Shown: positions 8,951-16,760 of the stretch, piece after piece
How the letters are laid out: the number at the start of each line of letters is the position of its first letter
Position numbering within the stretch: the first letter of the stretch is position 1
Origin: Thermoplasmata archaeon
GTDB lineage: Archaea > Thermoplasmatota > Thermoplasmata > Lutacidiplasmatales > UBA184
DNA: 36,483 nucleotides
Direction of reading: 5' to 3'
Assembly (NCBI GenBank): GCA_027315455.1
Contig: DAHUXZ010000003.1
Coordinates: 1-36,483, forward strand
The notes under the pieces: model-generated
What the model was told of the DNA's origin: nothing
What the model saw: only the letters and a program-made list of their open reading frames with translations
The model's database searches: none
Made by a program: the position numbers and the translations under genes

Positions 8951-10804
8951 GTGCGCCCGCGTGCCGACCCCTCGACCGGCCTACTGAAGGCGGCGTTCGA
9001 CTGGGCGGACCGCTCCGCCCAAGCCACCCCGGGGGCGGCGCGCGGGTTCGGTCGGCGCACCCACTCCGACCCGCGGGCCTGGGCGTACGGCCTCGAGGTC
9101 GCGCTCGCCGAGCGCCGCTTGGGGGACTGCCGATACCTGCTCGCGCACCGACCGGCCCGGGCGGCCGCCGATCCTCTCGCCCGCGCCGACGCGCTCAGCG
9201 CCGAGGCCGGGTTCCTGCTCTTCGACCACGCGACGGGGCGCGCGGAGCTGGCCCTGCGGGACGCGGACTCGGCCTACGAGCGCCTCCTACCCGACGCTCC
9301 GGCCGCCGCCTCGGCGAGCGTCTTCCACGCCCTGGTCCACCGGCGGTTCGCCGAGCTGTACCTGCACCAGGGCCGCGCGGCCGCGGGCCTCCGGGAGGTG
9401 GACCGCGCCCTGGCGCTCCTCGGGAGCGTCCCCACCCGGGGTCGGCCCGGCGCCTGGGCGCTCGCCGTGCGCGGCGCGCTCCATGGGCTCCGCGCCGAGA
9501 TCGCCCGCCACCGGTTCGATCTCGGGGCGTCGGACCGGGACTGGGCCGAGGCCGTTCGGTCGAGCGAGGCGGCGGTTTACCGATGGCCCCGCCTCGCGTT
9601 CGCCGGGATCGATGCGGCCGCCGCACGGACCCAGCTCGCCTACTCGGCGGTGTGGGGCTCGCAGCTGCGCGCCGCCGACCGGGAGCTGGCCCGGGCCCTC
9701 GTCGCGATCGAAGCGGGACGGGGGCAATCCGCGTCGGACATCCGCCCGCACGTGGGAGTCGCCCGCACCCTCCTCCTGGTCGCGCGGCTCAGGGTGCTCG
9801 AGCTGCGGATGGACCTTGCCCACCGGGCCTACCGCGACGCGGAGCTCGGGTTCGCTCGGGCCCTCGAGCTCCAGCCCGGCTCGCCGGTGCTGCGGGCCGA
9901 GATGGGCGAAGCCCTCGCGGGGCAGGCCGTGATCGGCGCGCTCTCGGGCCGGCCGCGCCCGGCGCGCCGGCGGCTCGACGCGGCGGTCCGCCGCGCGCGG
10001 GACGCCGTCGCCCTCGCGCCGCAGCGGCCGGAGCTCCGGTCGACCCTCACCCGCATCCTGCTCGTGCGCAGCGCCGTGGCGAGGGCGCTCGAACCGGCGG
10101 AGAGCCCGTTCCGCTCGGCGCGCGCCGCCCTCGAATCCGGCCGCCGGACGGTCCGGCTCAGCGAGTCCGACTCCCGCCACCGACGCGATCTCGCGAACGC
10201 GCTGCGGGCGATCGGTCGGCTCGAAGCCCGCGTGCCGGCTCGGCACGGCGCCGCGCTCCGACACCTGAACGAGGCGGCGTCGATCCTCTCCGCCATCGTC
10301 GCGGAGAACCCGCGGGACGCGCCCGCGCGCGCCCGACGGGCGGTCGTACTGAGCGACCTCATGGCCGTCGCCCCCGCCTCGTCGCCCCCCCGCCAGACCC
10401 GCCGCCTCTACGACCAGGCGCTGACGGAGATCCGGAGCGTGGAAGCGCTCCTCCCCACCGGCTTCTTCGTCGCGGGCCTCTTCGCCCACGTGCGCCGCGC
10501 CTACGCCACCGCCCCGGGGGCGGACCTTGGGCCTCGGGACCGGGTCCGGGAGCTCGAGCGGAGCCGGTCCGACTACGCGGACGCCCATGCACGGGCGCCG
10601 GGGTACCTTCCCGCGCTCTGGGGGATCCGCTCGGTTAGCTCCCTGCTGGCCGATCTCCCCGGCCGGGAGGCTTCTGCGCGCCGCGACGACCGGGCGCGGA
10701 TCACCTCCCTCGACGCGGTCCTGGCGCGGGCGGGGATCCGGCCCGGTAAAGCCCTCGACGAGCTCGACCCCGCGGGCGGGTTCCTCGGGCTCGCGATGCG
10801 CTGA
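8951..10804 (+). CDS. TPR-like helical-repeat protein of unknown role
   Basis: The protein has 617 residues from a GTG chosen because it is the first start after the SWIM gene and lies 25.5 bases from a TATA-like box. It is almost wholly alpha-helical and rich in Arg, Ala and Leu. Several segments fit the tetratricopeptide pattern of paired helices with small residues at turns, for example the A-Y-R-D-A-E-L-G-F-A-R-A-L-E-L-Q-P stretch near residue 300 and further units near 365 and 435. There is no signal peptide, membrane helix or catalytic motif. TPR proteins usually serve as protein-binding scaffolds; the partner is unknown. Possible relatives are archaeal regulatory TPR proteins, but no DNA-binding domain is visible. 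Confidence 0.78.
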   Translation: MRPRADPSTGLLKAAFDWADRSAQATPGAARGFGRRTHSDPRAWAYGLEVALAERRLGDCRYLLAHRPARAAADPLARADALSAEAGFLLFDHATGRAELALRDADSAYERLLPDAPAAASASVFHALVHRRFAELYLHQGRAAAGLREVDRALALLGSVPTRGRPGAWALAVRGALHGLRAEIARHRFDLGASDRDWAEAVRSSEAAVYRWPRLAFAGIDAAAARTQLAYSAVWGSQLRAADRELARALVAIEAGRGQSASDIRPHVGVARTLLLVARLRVLELRMDLAHRAYRDAELGFARALELQPGSPVLRAEMGEALAGQAVIGALSGRPRPARRRLDAAVRRARDAVALAPQRPELRSTLTRILLVRSAVARALEPAESPFRSARAALESGRRTVRLSESDSRHRRDLANALRAIGRLEARVPARHGAALRHLNEAASILSAIVAENPRDAPARARRAVVLSDLMAVAPASSPPRQTRRLYDQALTEIRSVEALLPTGFFVAGLFAHVRRAYATAPGADLGPRDRVRELERSRSDYADAHARAPGYLPALWGIRSVSSLLADLPGREASARRDDRARITSLDAVLARAGIRPGKALDELDPAGGFLGLAMR

Positions 10805-10830
10805 GGTCCGCGGCCGGGCGGCGGGTACGG

Positions 10831-11145
10831 CTACTTGGTCTCCTTGAGCGCCCGCTCGACGTCCTGCCGGACGGCTTCGAGGTCGTCGGCGGCCTTCTTG
10901 AGCACCTTGCGCGCGGCACCGGGCGGGTCCGCGGCGGCGGTCTTCGCCTTGGCGAGGACGTACTCGGAGATGCGGGCGGTCGCGGCGGCCAGCTCCTTCG
11001 CCGCCCGTCGCGCCTCCCCCAGGGCATCCGCGACGGCGTCCTTGGGGGGGTCGGGAAGATTGAACGGCCGGCCGCACGATCCGCAGACGGCCGCTCCCGG
11101 CGTAAGGCTCGCTCCGCACCATCGGCAGGTAGTGGCCGCGCTCAT
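10831..11145 (-). CDS. Small zinc-ribbon protein with helical tail
   Basis: The protein has 104 residues. An N-terminal zinc ribbon (Cys7, Cys10, Cys21, Cys24; C-x2-C-x10-C-x2-C) is followed by about 75 residues of continuous, charged amphipathic helix rich in Ala, Lys and Glu. Such zinac ribbon/helix proteins are common in archaea and are usually uncharacterised; protein or nucleic-acid binding is a guess. It converges with the helical-repeat gene, whose stop is 26 bases away. A CTTAGG-like element near 11193-11199 could be its promoter, giving a leader of about 25 bases. I do not recognise a named family. Confidence 0.72.
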   Translation of the reverse strand: MSAATTCRWCGASLTPGAAVCGSCGRPFNLPDPPKDAVADALGEARRAAKELAAATARISEYVLAKAKTAAADPPGAARKVLKKAADDLEAVRQDVERALKETK

Positions 11146-11232
11146 CTCGATCGATGACCCCCGTCCGTAGGGCGGGGCGAAGGACTCGGAAGCCTTAGGG
11201 TTGGCGCCCGCGGCCGGCCCGAGGCCGCGGGG

Positions 11233-11622
11233 TCAGCGCGGCGCGCGGCCCACGACGGTGACCGCGGCGATCTCCGTGAGGCTGTGGCGCCGGGACCAGC
11301 GGGCCAGGACGGGGAAGATCGCCTCGAGCTCGGCGGCCTTCGCCGTCGGCCGGTACTCGACCCTCGGGGGGGTCTCGCGGAAGGAGCGCCGCTCGAGGAA
11401 TCCGTGGTCGACGAGGACCCGCAGGCGCTGGCTGAGGGTCTTCGGGGAGAGGACGAGGGCCCGCTCGAGCTCCGTGAACCGCAGGGGCTTTCCGGCCTCG
11501 AAGAGATGCAGGATGCGCAGCATGTGGGGCTGGCCGAGGAGGGCGAAGAGCGCGCTGACCTCGCAGCCAGCGCCGGAACCGTCCGGCCCGGCGGCCGATC
11601 CCCCTCGGGCCGATCTCGACAT
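11233..11622 (-). CDS. HxlR-family winged-helix transcriptional regulator
   Basis: The 129-residue protein fits the HxlR type: helix-turn-helix with R-F-T-E-L-E-R-A-L as the first helix, L-S-P-K-T-L-S-Q-R-L as the recognition helix, D-H-G-F-L-E-R-R, and a wing with P-P-R-V-E-Y followed by L/T-A-K-A-A-E-L. This family binds DNA as dimers and often represses a divergent neighbour in response to aldehydes, quinones or other reactive compounds. ATG 11622 was chosen over the TTG at 11628 because a TATA-like box on this strand (11645-11652) is centred 26.5 bases upstream. A cysteine near the N-terminus (in GAGCEVSALF) could be a redox sensor, which is inference. It is divergent from the LUD gene and probably controls it. 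Confidence 0.9.
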   Translation of the reverse strand: MSRSARGGSAAGPDGSGAGCEVSALFALLGQPHMLRILHLFEAGKPLRFTELERALVLSPKTLSQRLRVLVDHGFLERRSFRETPPRVEYRPTAKAAELEAIFPVLARWSRRHSLTEIAAVTVVGRAPR

Positions 11623-11644
11623 CGCCAATGCTATGCAAAGGATA

Positions 11645-11652
11645 GTGTTAAT
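11645..11652 (-). promoter_or_regulatory. TATA-like box for the HxlR regulator
   Basis: ATTAACAC on the minus strand is centred 26.5 bases before ATG 11622, consistent with a leaderless transcript. It adjoins a 12-base motif (GGATAGTGTTAA, 11640-11651) that recurs with two changes at 11732-11743 in the LUD promoter. Confidence 0.55.
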
Positions 11653-11737
11653 GATTGCCGCTCGAGGCGGAACCCGGACCGGCGAGGGTTGGGGGGAAAG
11701 GGCCGGGCCACCTGATTACCTCGTTGCCATTGGATAG

Positions 11738-11745
11738 TATAAATA
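11738..11745 (+). promoter_or_regulatory. TATA box for the LUD gene
   Basis: TATAAATA is the closest match to the archaeal consensus in the window. It is centred 26.5 bases before ATG 11768, so the mRNA is predicted to be leaderless. Confidence 0.8.
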
Positions 11746-11758
11746 CTTTCCAAAGTAT
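11743..11758. promoter_or_regulatory. Palindromic operator candidate overlapping the LUD promoter
   Basis: ATACTTTCCAAAGTAT is a perfect inverted repeat with 7-base arms and a 2-base centre. It overlaps the end of the TATA box and reaches to 10 bases before the start codon, where a bound dimer would block TFB or RNA polymerase. The adjacent divergent HxlR gene is the obvious candidate ligand. Confidence 0.65.
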
Positions 11759-11767
11759 AGTTGGCCG

Positions 11768-12445
11768 ATGCCCGCATCGTCGCCCCCCCGGAGCGTTCAT
11801 TCGCCGACCCCCTCGCCCTCGACCCCCGAGCCGAACCCGGAGTTCAGCCATCCCGCCGCCGCGGCGCGGATCGAGACGACGGCGCGGGCCCTGGAGTCCC
11901 GGGGGATCCGGGCGATCGTCGTGAAGGACCGGCAGGAGGCCCGCCGCGTGGCCCTCGAGTTGATCCCTCGGGGGGCCGAGGTGCTCGACGCCACTTCCCA
12001 GACGCTCATTGAGACCGGTATCGGCGAGGCGCTCCACGAACCCGGGCGCATCCACGACCTGCGTCCGGAGCTCGCGCGCCTCTCCAAGGAGGGCCGGGGT
12101 TCCGACCAGCGCCGACTCGGTTCCGCACCGGAGTGGGTGGTCGGCAGCGTCCACGCCGTTACCGAGCAGGGGCAGGTCGTGATCGCCTCCGCCACCGGCA
12201 GCCAGCTCGCGCCGTACGTCTTTGGGGCCGAGCACGTAATCTGGGTCGTCGGGGCGCAGAAGATCGTCCCCAGTCTCGACGAAGCGTTCCGACGGATCCG
12301 CGAGTACGCCTATCCCCGCGAGGATCGCCGGGCGCTCGTCGCCTACGGGATGGGAAGCGTCGTCGCGAAGCTGCTCGTCATGGAGCGGGAAGTCCGGCCC
12401 GGCCGCATCACGATGATCCTCGTCCCGGAGGCCCTCGGGTTCTAG
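11768..12445 (+). CDS. LUD-domain (LutC/YkgG-type) protein
   Basis: The protein has 225 residues. After a Pro/Ser-rich N-terminus (1-30) comes a LUD domain: a helix with VVKDRQEARRVALEL, the turn GAEVLDATSQTL, the core GSVHAVTEQGQVVIASATGSQ and the strand HVIWVVGAQKIV. Family members include LutC of lactate oxidation and stand-alone LUD proteins of unknown activity. No lutA- or lutB-like partner lies in the window, so lactate oxidation is not supported by context. The start is fixed by a consensus TATA box 26.5 bases upstream. It is transcribed away from an HxlR regulator, with a palindrome on its promoter, so induction by a small reactive compound or redox signal is plausible. Confidence 0.88.
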   Translation: MPASSPPRSVHSPTPSPSTPEPNPEFSHPAAAARIETTARALESRGIRAIVVKDRQEARRVALELIPRGAEVLDATSQTLIETGIGEALHEPGRIHDLRPELARLSKEGRGSDQRRLGSAPEWVVGSVHAVTEQGQVVIASATGSQLAPYVFGAEHVIWVVGAQKIVPSLDEAFRRIREYAYPREDRRALVAYGMGSVVAKLLVMEREVRPGRITMILVPEALGF

Positions 12446-12576
12446 GGGCCCGGTCCGTCGACGGCCGGGCTCTGGCCGCTCCCGATCCGGAAGGGGGCGT
12501 CGGCCGCACCGCCCCGGTGGCCACCCGCCCCACGGCGCGCGCCCCGCACGGGGCCGCGCGGGCAACGGCCGATGGG

Positions 12577-13167
12577 CTACCCGCGCGCGCCGCCCGGGGG
12601 CGGTCGGCTCGAGCGCAGGCGGTCGCCGTAGCGGGCGCGGAACTTCGCCAGCTTCGGCTCGATCACCGCCTGGCAGTACGCCCGCTCGGGGTTCCGCCGG
12701 AAGTAGGCGTGATGGTACTCCTCGGCCGGAACGAACTCCGTCAGGTCCGCGATCTCGGTCACGACGCGGCGTCGCGGACCGAGGGCGCGGGCGACCTCCG
12801 CGCGGACCGCCTCGGCCGTCGCGCGCTGCTCGGGACCCTGGCAGAGGATCACGGACCGGTACTGGGTGCCGACGTCGTCGCCCTGACGGTTGAGCGTGGT
12901 GGGATCGTGGGTGGCGAAGAAGATCTCGAGCAGGTCGCGGAACGCGAGCTCCGTCGGGTCGAAGCGCACCCGGACCACCTCGGCGTGGCCGGTCGTGCCC
13001 GTGCAGACCTCCTCGTACGTCGGATGCGGAGCGTGTCCGCCGGCGTAGCCCGGCACGACCTCGCGGACGCCCGCGAGGTCGGCGAAGACCGCCTCGGTGC
13101 ACCAGAAGCATCCCCCGCCGAGGACGGCGGACTCCTCGGCCCCCGGGCCGCCACCGGGATCGCTCAT
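12577..13167 (-). CDS. msrA: Peptide methionine sulfoxide reductase A
   Basis: The 196-residue protein reduces methionine-S-sulfoxide in proteins. The signature GCFWC is at residues 19-23, with the catalytic cysteine at Cys20. The family blocks GYAGG, Y-E-E-V-C-T-G-T-T-G-H-A-E-V-V, F-D-P and the late H-Q/H-H-A-Y-F-like segment are all present. There is no signal peptide, so it acts in the cytoplasm. Its ATG overlaps the stop of the upstream copper-protein gene (ATGA at 13164-13167), giving a translationally coupled operon transcribed from the promoter at 13829-13836. The pairing with a methionine-liganded copper protein suggests a shared oxidative-stress setting, although the two proteins are on opposite sides of the membrane. 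Confidence 0.96.
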   Translation of the reverse strand: MSDPGGGPGAEESAVLGGGCFWCTEAVFADLAGVREVVPGYAGGHAPHPTYEEVCTGTTGHAEVVRVRFDPTELAFRDLLEIFFATHDPTTLNRQGDDVGTQYRSVILCQGPEQRATAEAVRAEVARALGPRRRVVTEIADLTEFVPAEEYHHAYFRRNPERAYCQAVIEPKLAKFRARYGDRLRSSRPPPGGARG

Positions 13168-13805
13168 GCGGCCGGGGGCGGGGCCGGCTTCGGACGGCGC
13201 CGCGAGTACAGGACCACCCCGGCCACCGCCACCGCGGCGATCGCGACCCCGATCCCGACGTAGAGGTAGGTCGGTGGGGGGGGAGGCGGGGAGGACGGGC
13301 TCGGCGTCGCCGTCGAGGTCAGGGTCCCGAACATGCCGGACTGGAAGTGGCCGGGGATCTCGCACAGGAACTCGTACGCCCCGGCCGGCGGCGCGGTGAA
13401 GTTGGCATAGGTCGTCCGGCCCGGGACGTCCCCCAGGCTCAGGTTGACGAGGGGAGGGTGCGCCGCGAAGTACGCGAAGATGTCCGACGCCGTCGCGGAG
13501 CTCGGGAAGGTGTAGCCCGCGACCGAAGAGAGCGTGAAGGTGTGATTGAAGTTCGCCTCTTGGGTGACCTCGAGCTCGACCGGTTCTCCCGCCGTAACGG
13601 TGAGCTGCGACGGGACGAACGTGAAGCTCGCGGTGGCGCTCACCTGGAGCACGGTCCCCCCGCCCGGGGCGGCCGTCCGGGGGACGGCGAGCCCGGTGCC
13701 GATCCCCGCAAGGCCGAGAGCGGCCCCGGCGAGGGCGATCGCGAGCGCGAGAGGTCCGAGCCGTCGGAGGGTGCGGCGAGGCAGGTGGGCGGAGGAAGGC
13801 GCCAT
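13164..13805 (-). CDS. Rusticyanin/sulfocyanin-like blue copper protein, membrane anchored
   Basis: The protein has 213 residues. The N-terminus (R-R-T-L-R-R, then a 24-residue hydrophobic stretch) is a signal peptide or anchor, with a weak resemblance to a Tat motif. The cupredoxin domain (about 52-165) has type 1 copper ligands His88 (F-N-H-T-F), Cys148, His153 and Met158. The spacing C-x4-H-x4-M within C-E-I-P-G-H-F-Q-S-G-M-F-G is that of rusticyanin and sulfocyanin, not of plastocyanin (C-x2-H-x4-M). A Pro-rich linker, a C-terminal helix (about 181-203) and a basic tail anchor it outside the cell. It probably carries electrons at high potential; no oxidase gene lies in the window. Translation is coupled to msrA. 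Confidence 0.88.
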   Translation of the reverse strand: MAPSSAHLPRRTLRRLGPLALAIALAGAALGLAGIGTGLAVPRTAAPGGGTVLQVSATASFTFVPSQLTVTAGEPVELEVTQEANFNHTFTLSSVAGYTFPSSATASDIFAYFAAHPPLVNLSLGDVPGRTTYANFTAPPAGAYEFLCEIPGHFQSGMFGTLTSTATPSPSSPPPPPPTYLYVGIGVAIAAVAVAGVVLYSRRRPKPAPPPAA

Positions 13806-13828
13806 GCCCTACTCCTCTGCGCACGCCT

Positions 13829-13836
13829 ATTAGTAT
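13829..13836 (-). promoter_or_regulatory. TATA-like box for the cupredoxin/msrA operon
   Basis: An ATACTAAT element on the minus strand is centred 27.5 bases before ATG 13805, so the transcript is leaderless or nearly so. Confidence 0.65.
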
Positions 13837-13906
13837 ACCTGTCTGGTTCCCGCCGCGGCGGCCCCGCCCCCGCGCGTGGCCGCGAGGCCCCCCGGTCCCC
13901 GGGAGT

Positions 13907-14470
13907 TCAGGCGGACACGAAGTACCACGTCCAGACGACGGCGATGGCGACGGCCCATGCCCCGGCGATCAGAACGGGAACGTCCGCCCAGAGCCGGGCG
14001 GGTTGGATCGAGTCCGCCCACGCGAGCCCGGCCTGCGGAGAGAACCGACGGGCGTAGGTCTGGAACGGTCGGGACAAATCAACGCTCAGCTCCGGAACTC
14101 CGGCGCGGGCCGGGAGGCGGGCTTCGAGCGGCCGCGCGATCGGGGGCGCGACGCTCTCGAGCAGCGCCTCCGCCTCCCGCCAGAGGTCCATCGCCGAGAT
14201 CGTCCGGTGCAGGACCAGGCCCCACACGCCGCAGATCAACAGCCCGAACAGGGCGAGCAGGGTCGAGACCGTGGCGAAGACCCCCGGTGCATAGAGGAGG
14301 TTGATCACGAGGAGGACCTGGGCGGCCACGAGCGCAGCGACGATCGCCGCGAAGTAGCTCGTCCGGTAGTCGGCGAGGCGGGCCTCGTACTCCGCGAGCC
14401 CCTGGTACTTGTCGTGCAGCCAGCGTCGCTCCTCCCCGGAAAGGGGGGGCGACCCGGCACCCGCCGCCAT
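13907..14470 (-). CDS. Small membrane protein of unknown function, three helices
   Basis: The protein has 187 residues from ATG 14470; a TTG two codons upstream (14476) is an alternative. Residues 10-38 form a charged helix (E-E-R-R-W-L...Y-E-A-R-L-A-D-Y-R). Two closely spaced membrane helices (about 40-60 and 64-87) follow, then a soluble segment of about 70 residues, then a third helix near the C-terminus (about 160-183). No catalytic motif or named family is evident to me. It has its own weak TATA-like element (near 14487-14494) and is separated by 101 bases from the cupredoxin gene downstream, so co-transcription is uncertain. Confidence 0.75.
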   Translation of the reverse strand: MAAGAGSPPLSGEERRWLHDKYQGLAEYEARLADYRTSYFAAIVAALVAAQVLLVINLLYAPGVFATVSTLLALFGLLICGVWGLVLHRTISAMDLWREAEALLESVAPPIARPLEARLPARAGVPELSVDLSRPFQTYARRFSPQAGLAWADSIQPARLWADVPVLIAGAWAVAIAVVWTWYFVSA

Positions 14471-14634
14471 CGCCAAGCGATCACCCCTTACTTCGACCCG
14501 GCCGGCGCCTCTTCAACTTCCCCTCTACCGCGGTTGACCCGCTTCGGCAGGACCGGGAGCCGCGGCCCGGCGTCATCGAGAGTTCACGGAACCGTATTCC
14601 TCCTCCACGCCCCCCGGGGTATCGGGCGAGGTCC

Positions 14635-15207
14635 ATGCTGGGCGAGCTGTCGCCGACGCAGATCGAGCAGGTGCTGTTCTCGGAGGTGGTCGCTCGCCTC
14701 GGGTGCGCCGAGGCCGGCCGGCCCTACGTCGTTCCCGTGACGTATGCCTACGACGGCCGGTACGTCTACGGCCACTCCGCCGAGGGCGAGAAGATCCGTG
14801 TGATGCGGCGGAACCCCACGGTCTGCCTCGAGGTGGAACGCGTCGAGGACCTCGCGAACTGGCAGTCGGTGATCGCGTGGGGGACGTTCGAGGAGCTTCA
14901 CGGCGATGCCGCGATCCGCGCCTCCCGATTCCTCGAGCACCGGCTCAACCCGTTCACCACCGCCCGCTCGGCCCCCCTCGAGGTCGAGCTCACCGAGGCG
15001 GGGCGCCCGCCGCTCGGGGCCCCGTCCGGGCGGCCGATCGTCGTCTACCGAATCCGGCTGACCGAGAAGTCCGGGCGCTACGAGCGAGCGGTGACGATCC
15101 CCCTTACCCCGGCGGTCGAACCGACCCCGCGCCACGTCCCCGAGGCGCTCGCCGCGGCATCCGTGTCTACGGGACCCCACGGGATCCGTCTCGGGCCGCC
15201 GGGATGA
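14635..15207 (+). CDS. PPOX-class flavin-nucleotide-binding protein
   Basis: The 190-residue protein has the split-barrel fold of the pyridoxamine 5'-phosphate oxidase superfamily, in the NimA-like/flavin-nucleotide-binding branch. Visible markers are R-P-Y-V-V-P-V-T-Y-A-Y after the first strand, Y-V-Y-G-H-S-A-E-G-E-K as the phosphate-binding turn, R-R-N-P-T-V-C-L-E-V and S-V-I-A-W-G-T-F-E-E-L. Such proteins bind FMN or F420 and reduce small substrates; substrate and cofactor cannot be decided here. A CGTATTCC element near 14593-14600 followed by GAGGT just before the ATG gives a short leader. It converges with the hydrolase gene, 31 bases away. Confidence 0.87.
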   Translation: MLGELSPTQIEQVLFSEVVARLGCAEAGRPYVVPVTYAYDGRYVYGHSAEGEKIRVMRRNPTVCLEVERVEDLANWQSVIAWGTFEELHGDAAIRASRFLEHRLNPFTTARSAPLEVELTEAGRPPLGAPSGRPIVVYRIRLTEKSGRYERAVTIPLTPAVEPTPRHVPEALAAASVSTGPHGIRLGPPG

Positions 15208-15238
15208 CCCGCCTGCGCCCGCGATCGCGGCGCGGGGG

Positions 15239-15991
15239 TCAGCGCCCGCCCGGGCGACGGGCGGCCGACGGGATGGCCGCGGACCCTGCGATTGGCGCCC
15301 CCGTCAACGCGGGGGTGAGGTGGCGAAGGAACCACGCCCCCGCTTCCCGGGCGACCGCCTCGAGCGCGCCGGGCTCCTCGAAGAGATGCCCGGCACCGGG
15401 AACGACGACGAGCCTCTTCGGCGCGCGCAGGAGCCCATAGGTCGCCTCGTTGAGGATCCGGATCTCGGGGTCCTCGCCGCCGACCAGGATGAGCGTCGGC
15501 GCGCGGACCTCGCGGGCCACCTCGTCGGCAAGGTCGCTGCGCGCTCCGCGGAGAACGACCGCGGCGACCTCCTCGGGGTGGGCGACCGCCGCGCGCAGGG
15601 CCACCGCGCCGCCGGTGCTCGCCCCGAAGTAACCGAGCCGGCGACCGACCCCCTCGGGCCGGGCACGGAGCCACTCGGTCGCGCGGATGAGCCGTCCGGT
15701 CAGCAGGGGGATGTCGAACCGGTACGACGCCGTCGATTCGTCGACGCGGGCCTCCTCCGCCTCCAGGAGGTCGAGGAGGAGGGTCCCGAGCCCGAGGCGC
15801 TGGAACTGACGCGCGACCTCCCGGTTCCTCGGGCTGCGGCGGCCGCTGCCGCTCCCGTGGGCGAACAGCACGATCCCCGCCGGTCCGCGGGCCGGGACGA
15901 GATCCGCGTCCAGGTGTCGCGCGTTGAATGGGACCTGGATCGCACGGCTTCGGGACGCCGACGGAGGGTCGCGGTCGCTAGCGGGCCCCAT
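15239..15991 (-). CDS. Alpha/beta hydrolase, dienelactone-hydrolase-like
   Basis: The protein has 250 residues and a complete catalytic triad: Ser125 in G-A-S-T-G-G, Asp174 in V-G-G-E-D-P-E and His202 in G-A-G-H-L-F. An early F-A-H-G-S-G-S-G (residues 43-50) supplies the oxyanion region. The substrate is unknown; relatives cleave esters or lactones. The gene overlaps the end of the phosphoribosyltransferase gene by 14 bases, so the two are translated together. I recall phosphoribosyltransferase and dienelactone-hydrolase-like domains also occurring as one polypeptide in bacteria, which would suggest a shared pathway. The C-terminal 20 residues are low-complexity. Confidence 0.9.
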   Translation of the reverse strand: MGPASDRDPPSASRSRAIQVPFNARHLDADLVPARGPAGIVLFAHGSGSGRRSPRNREVARQFQRLGLGTLLLDLLEAEEARVDESTASYRFDIPLLTGRLIRATEWLRARPEGVGRRLGYFGASTGGAVALRAAVAHPEEVAAVVLRGARSDLADEVAREVRAPTLILVGGEDPEIRILNEATYGLLRAPKRLVVVPGAGHLFEEPGALEAVAREAGAWFLRHLTPALTGAPIAGSAAIPSAARRPGGR

Positions 15992-16661
15992 CGGCCCCCC
16001 TCTCCGACGGCGCGCGCAGCAGCGCGAGGACCTCCTCGTCCTCGACCGGGGGGAAGGAGAGGTACCATTCGCCGACCGCGTAGAAGACCTCGGGAGTGAG
16101 GACGGCCACGAGCTCGTCGACCTCTTTCGCGAGCGACCGGGCCGTGGAGGCCGGGCTCACGCCGAGAGCGAGCACGATGCGGCGCGCCCCCTTCGCCCGC
16201 AACGCGAGGACGGCGGCGCGCACCGTGCCCCCGGTCGCGATGCCGTCATCGACGACGATGACGGTGCGACCCCCGATGTCGATCGCCGGGCGGCCGGCGC
16301 GGTAGATGCGGGAGCGCCGATCGATCTCCGCGAGCTCGCGCGCGATCACCGGCTCGAGCGACGATTCGGACTCGCCGAGATCGCGGGCGCGCGCCCGATC
16401 GAGAACGCGGATCCCGCCCTCTGCGACGGCACCGAGGCCGTACTCCGGGTCGGTCGGAGCCCCGACCTTGCGCACCAGCAGGAGGTCCAGCGGGAGGCCC
16501 AAGCGGCGCGCGATCTCGAGGCCGACCGGCACGCCCCCCCGCGGGATCGCGAGGACCACGGCGTCGGTCCCGCGGTAGGCGAGGAGGCGCTCGGCGAGGC
16601 GGACTCCGGCCTCGTGCCGGTCGCGCAGTGCCCCGCGGGGGCGGGTGGCCAGACTCTCCAT
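15978..16661 (-). CDS. Phosphoribosyltransferase-family protein
   Basis: The 227-residue protein has a type I phosphoribosyltransferase fold. The PRPP-binding motif V-I-V-V-D-D-G-I-A-T-G-G-T (134-146) is complete, with both acidic residues. The N-terminal part has A-I-P-R-G-G-V-P-V-G (38-47) and L-V-R-K-V-G-A-P (62-69), typical of the group annotated simply as predicted phosphoribosyltransferases and not of purine salvage enzymes such as Hpt or Apt. The reaction is unknown. It is the first gene of a two-gene operon with the overlapping hydrolase. A TATA-like element (16682-16689) is centred about 24 bases before the ATG, and an inverted repeat (16668-16680) lies between them. Confidence 0.9.
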   Translation of the reverse strand: MESLATRPRGALRDRHEAGVRLAERLLAYRGTDAVVLAIPRGGVPVGLEIARRLGLPLDLLLVRKVGAPTDPEYGLGAVAEGGIRVLDRARARDLGESESSLEPVIARELAEIDRRSRIYRAGRPAIDIGGRTVIVVDDGIATGGTVRAAVLALRAKGARRIVLALGVSPASTARSLAKEVDELVAVLTPEVFYAVGEWYLSFPPVEDEEVLALLRAPSERGADGAR

Positions 16662-16667
16662 GGCGAT

Positions 16668-16680
16668 CGTCCGGAGGACG
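16668..16680. repeat. Short inverted repeat before the phosphoribosyltransferase gene
   Basis: CGTCC and GGACG flank a 3-base centre, placed 7-19 bases before the ATG where transcription should begin. The same core lies before the GNAT gene at 29466-29489. It may be an operator; chance is possible in such GC-rich DNA. Confidence 0.35.
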
Positions 16681-16760
16681 GGACTACTCCCGAAAGACCC
16701 CCCGTCGAGCCGAATTGACCGGCGGGTCGGCGGCGGACCGCTCCGGCCCCGGCGGAGGCC

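Noticed and set aside
9287-11122. A long minus-strand frame opposite the helical-repeat gene.
   Set aside because: Low-complexity Arg/Gly/Pro translation without motifs; the plus-strand protein has a coherent helical pattern and a promoter at the right distance.
12541-12554. A GCCCCG/CGGGGC hairpin between the LUD and msrA stops.
   Set aside because: It is short, purely G/C and without a T-run; chance is likely at this composition.
15219-15230. A 12-base perfect palindrome, CCGCGATCGCGG, between convergent stops.
   Set aside because: Short G/C palindromes are expected by chance at this composition, and it is not linked to a start or a T-run.
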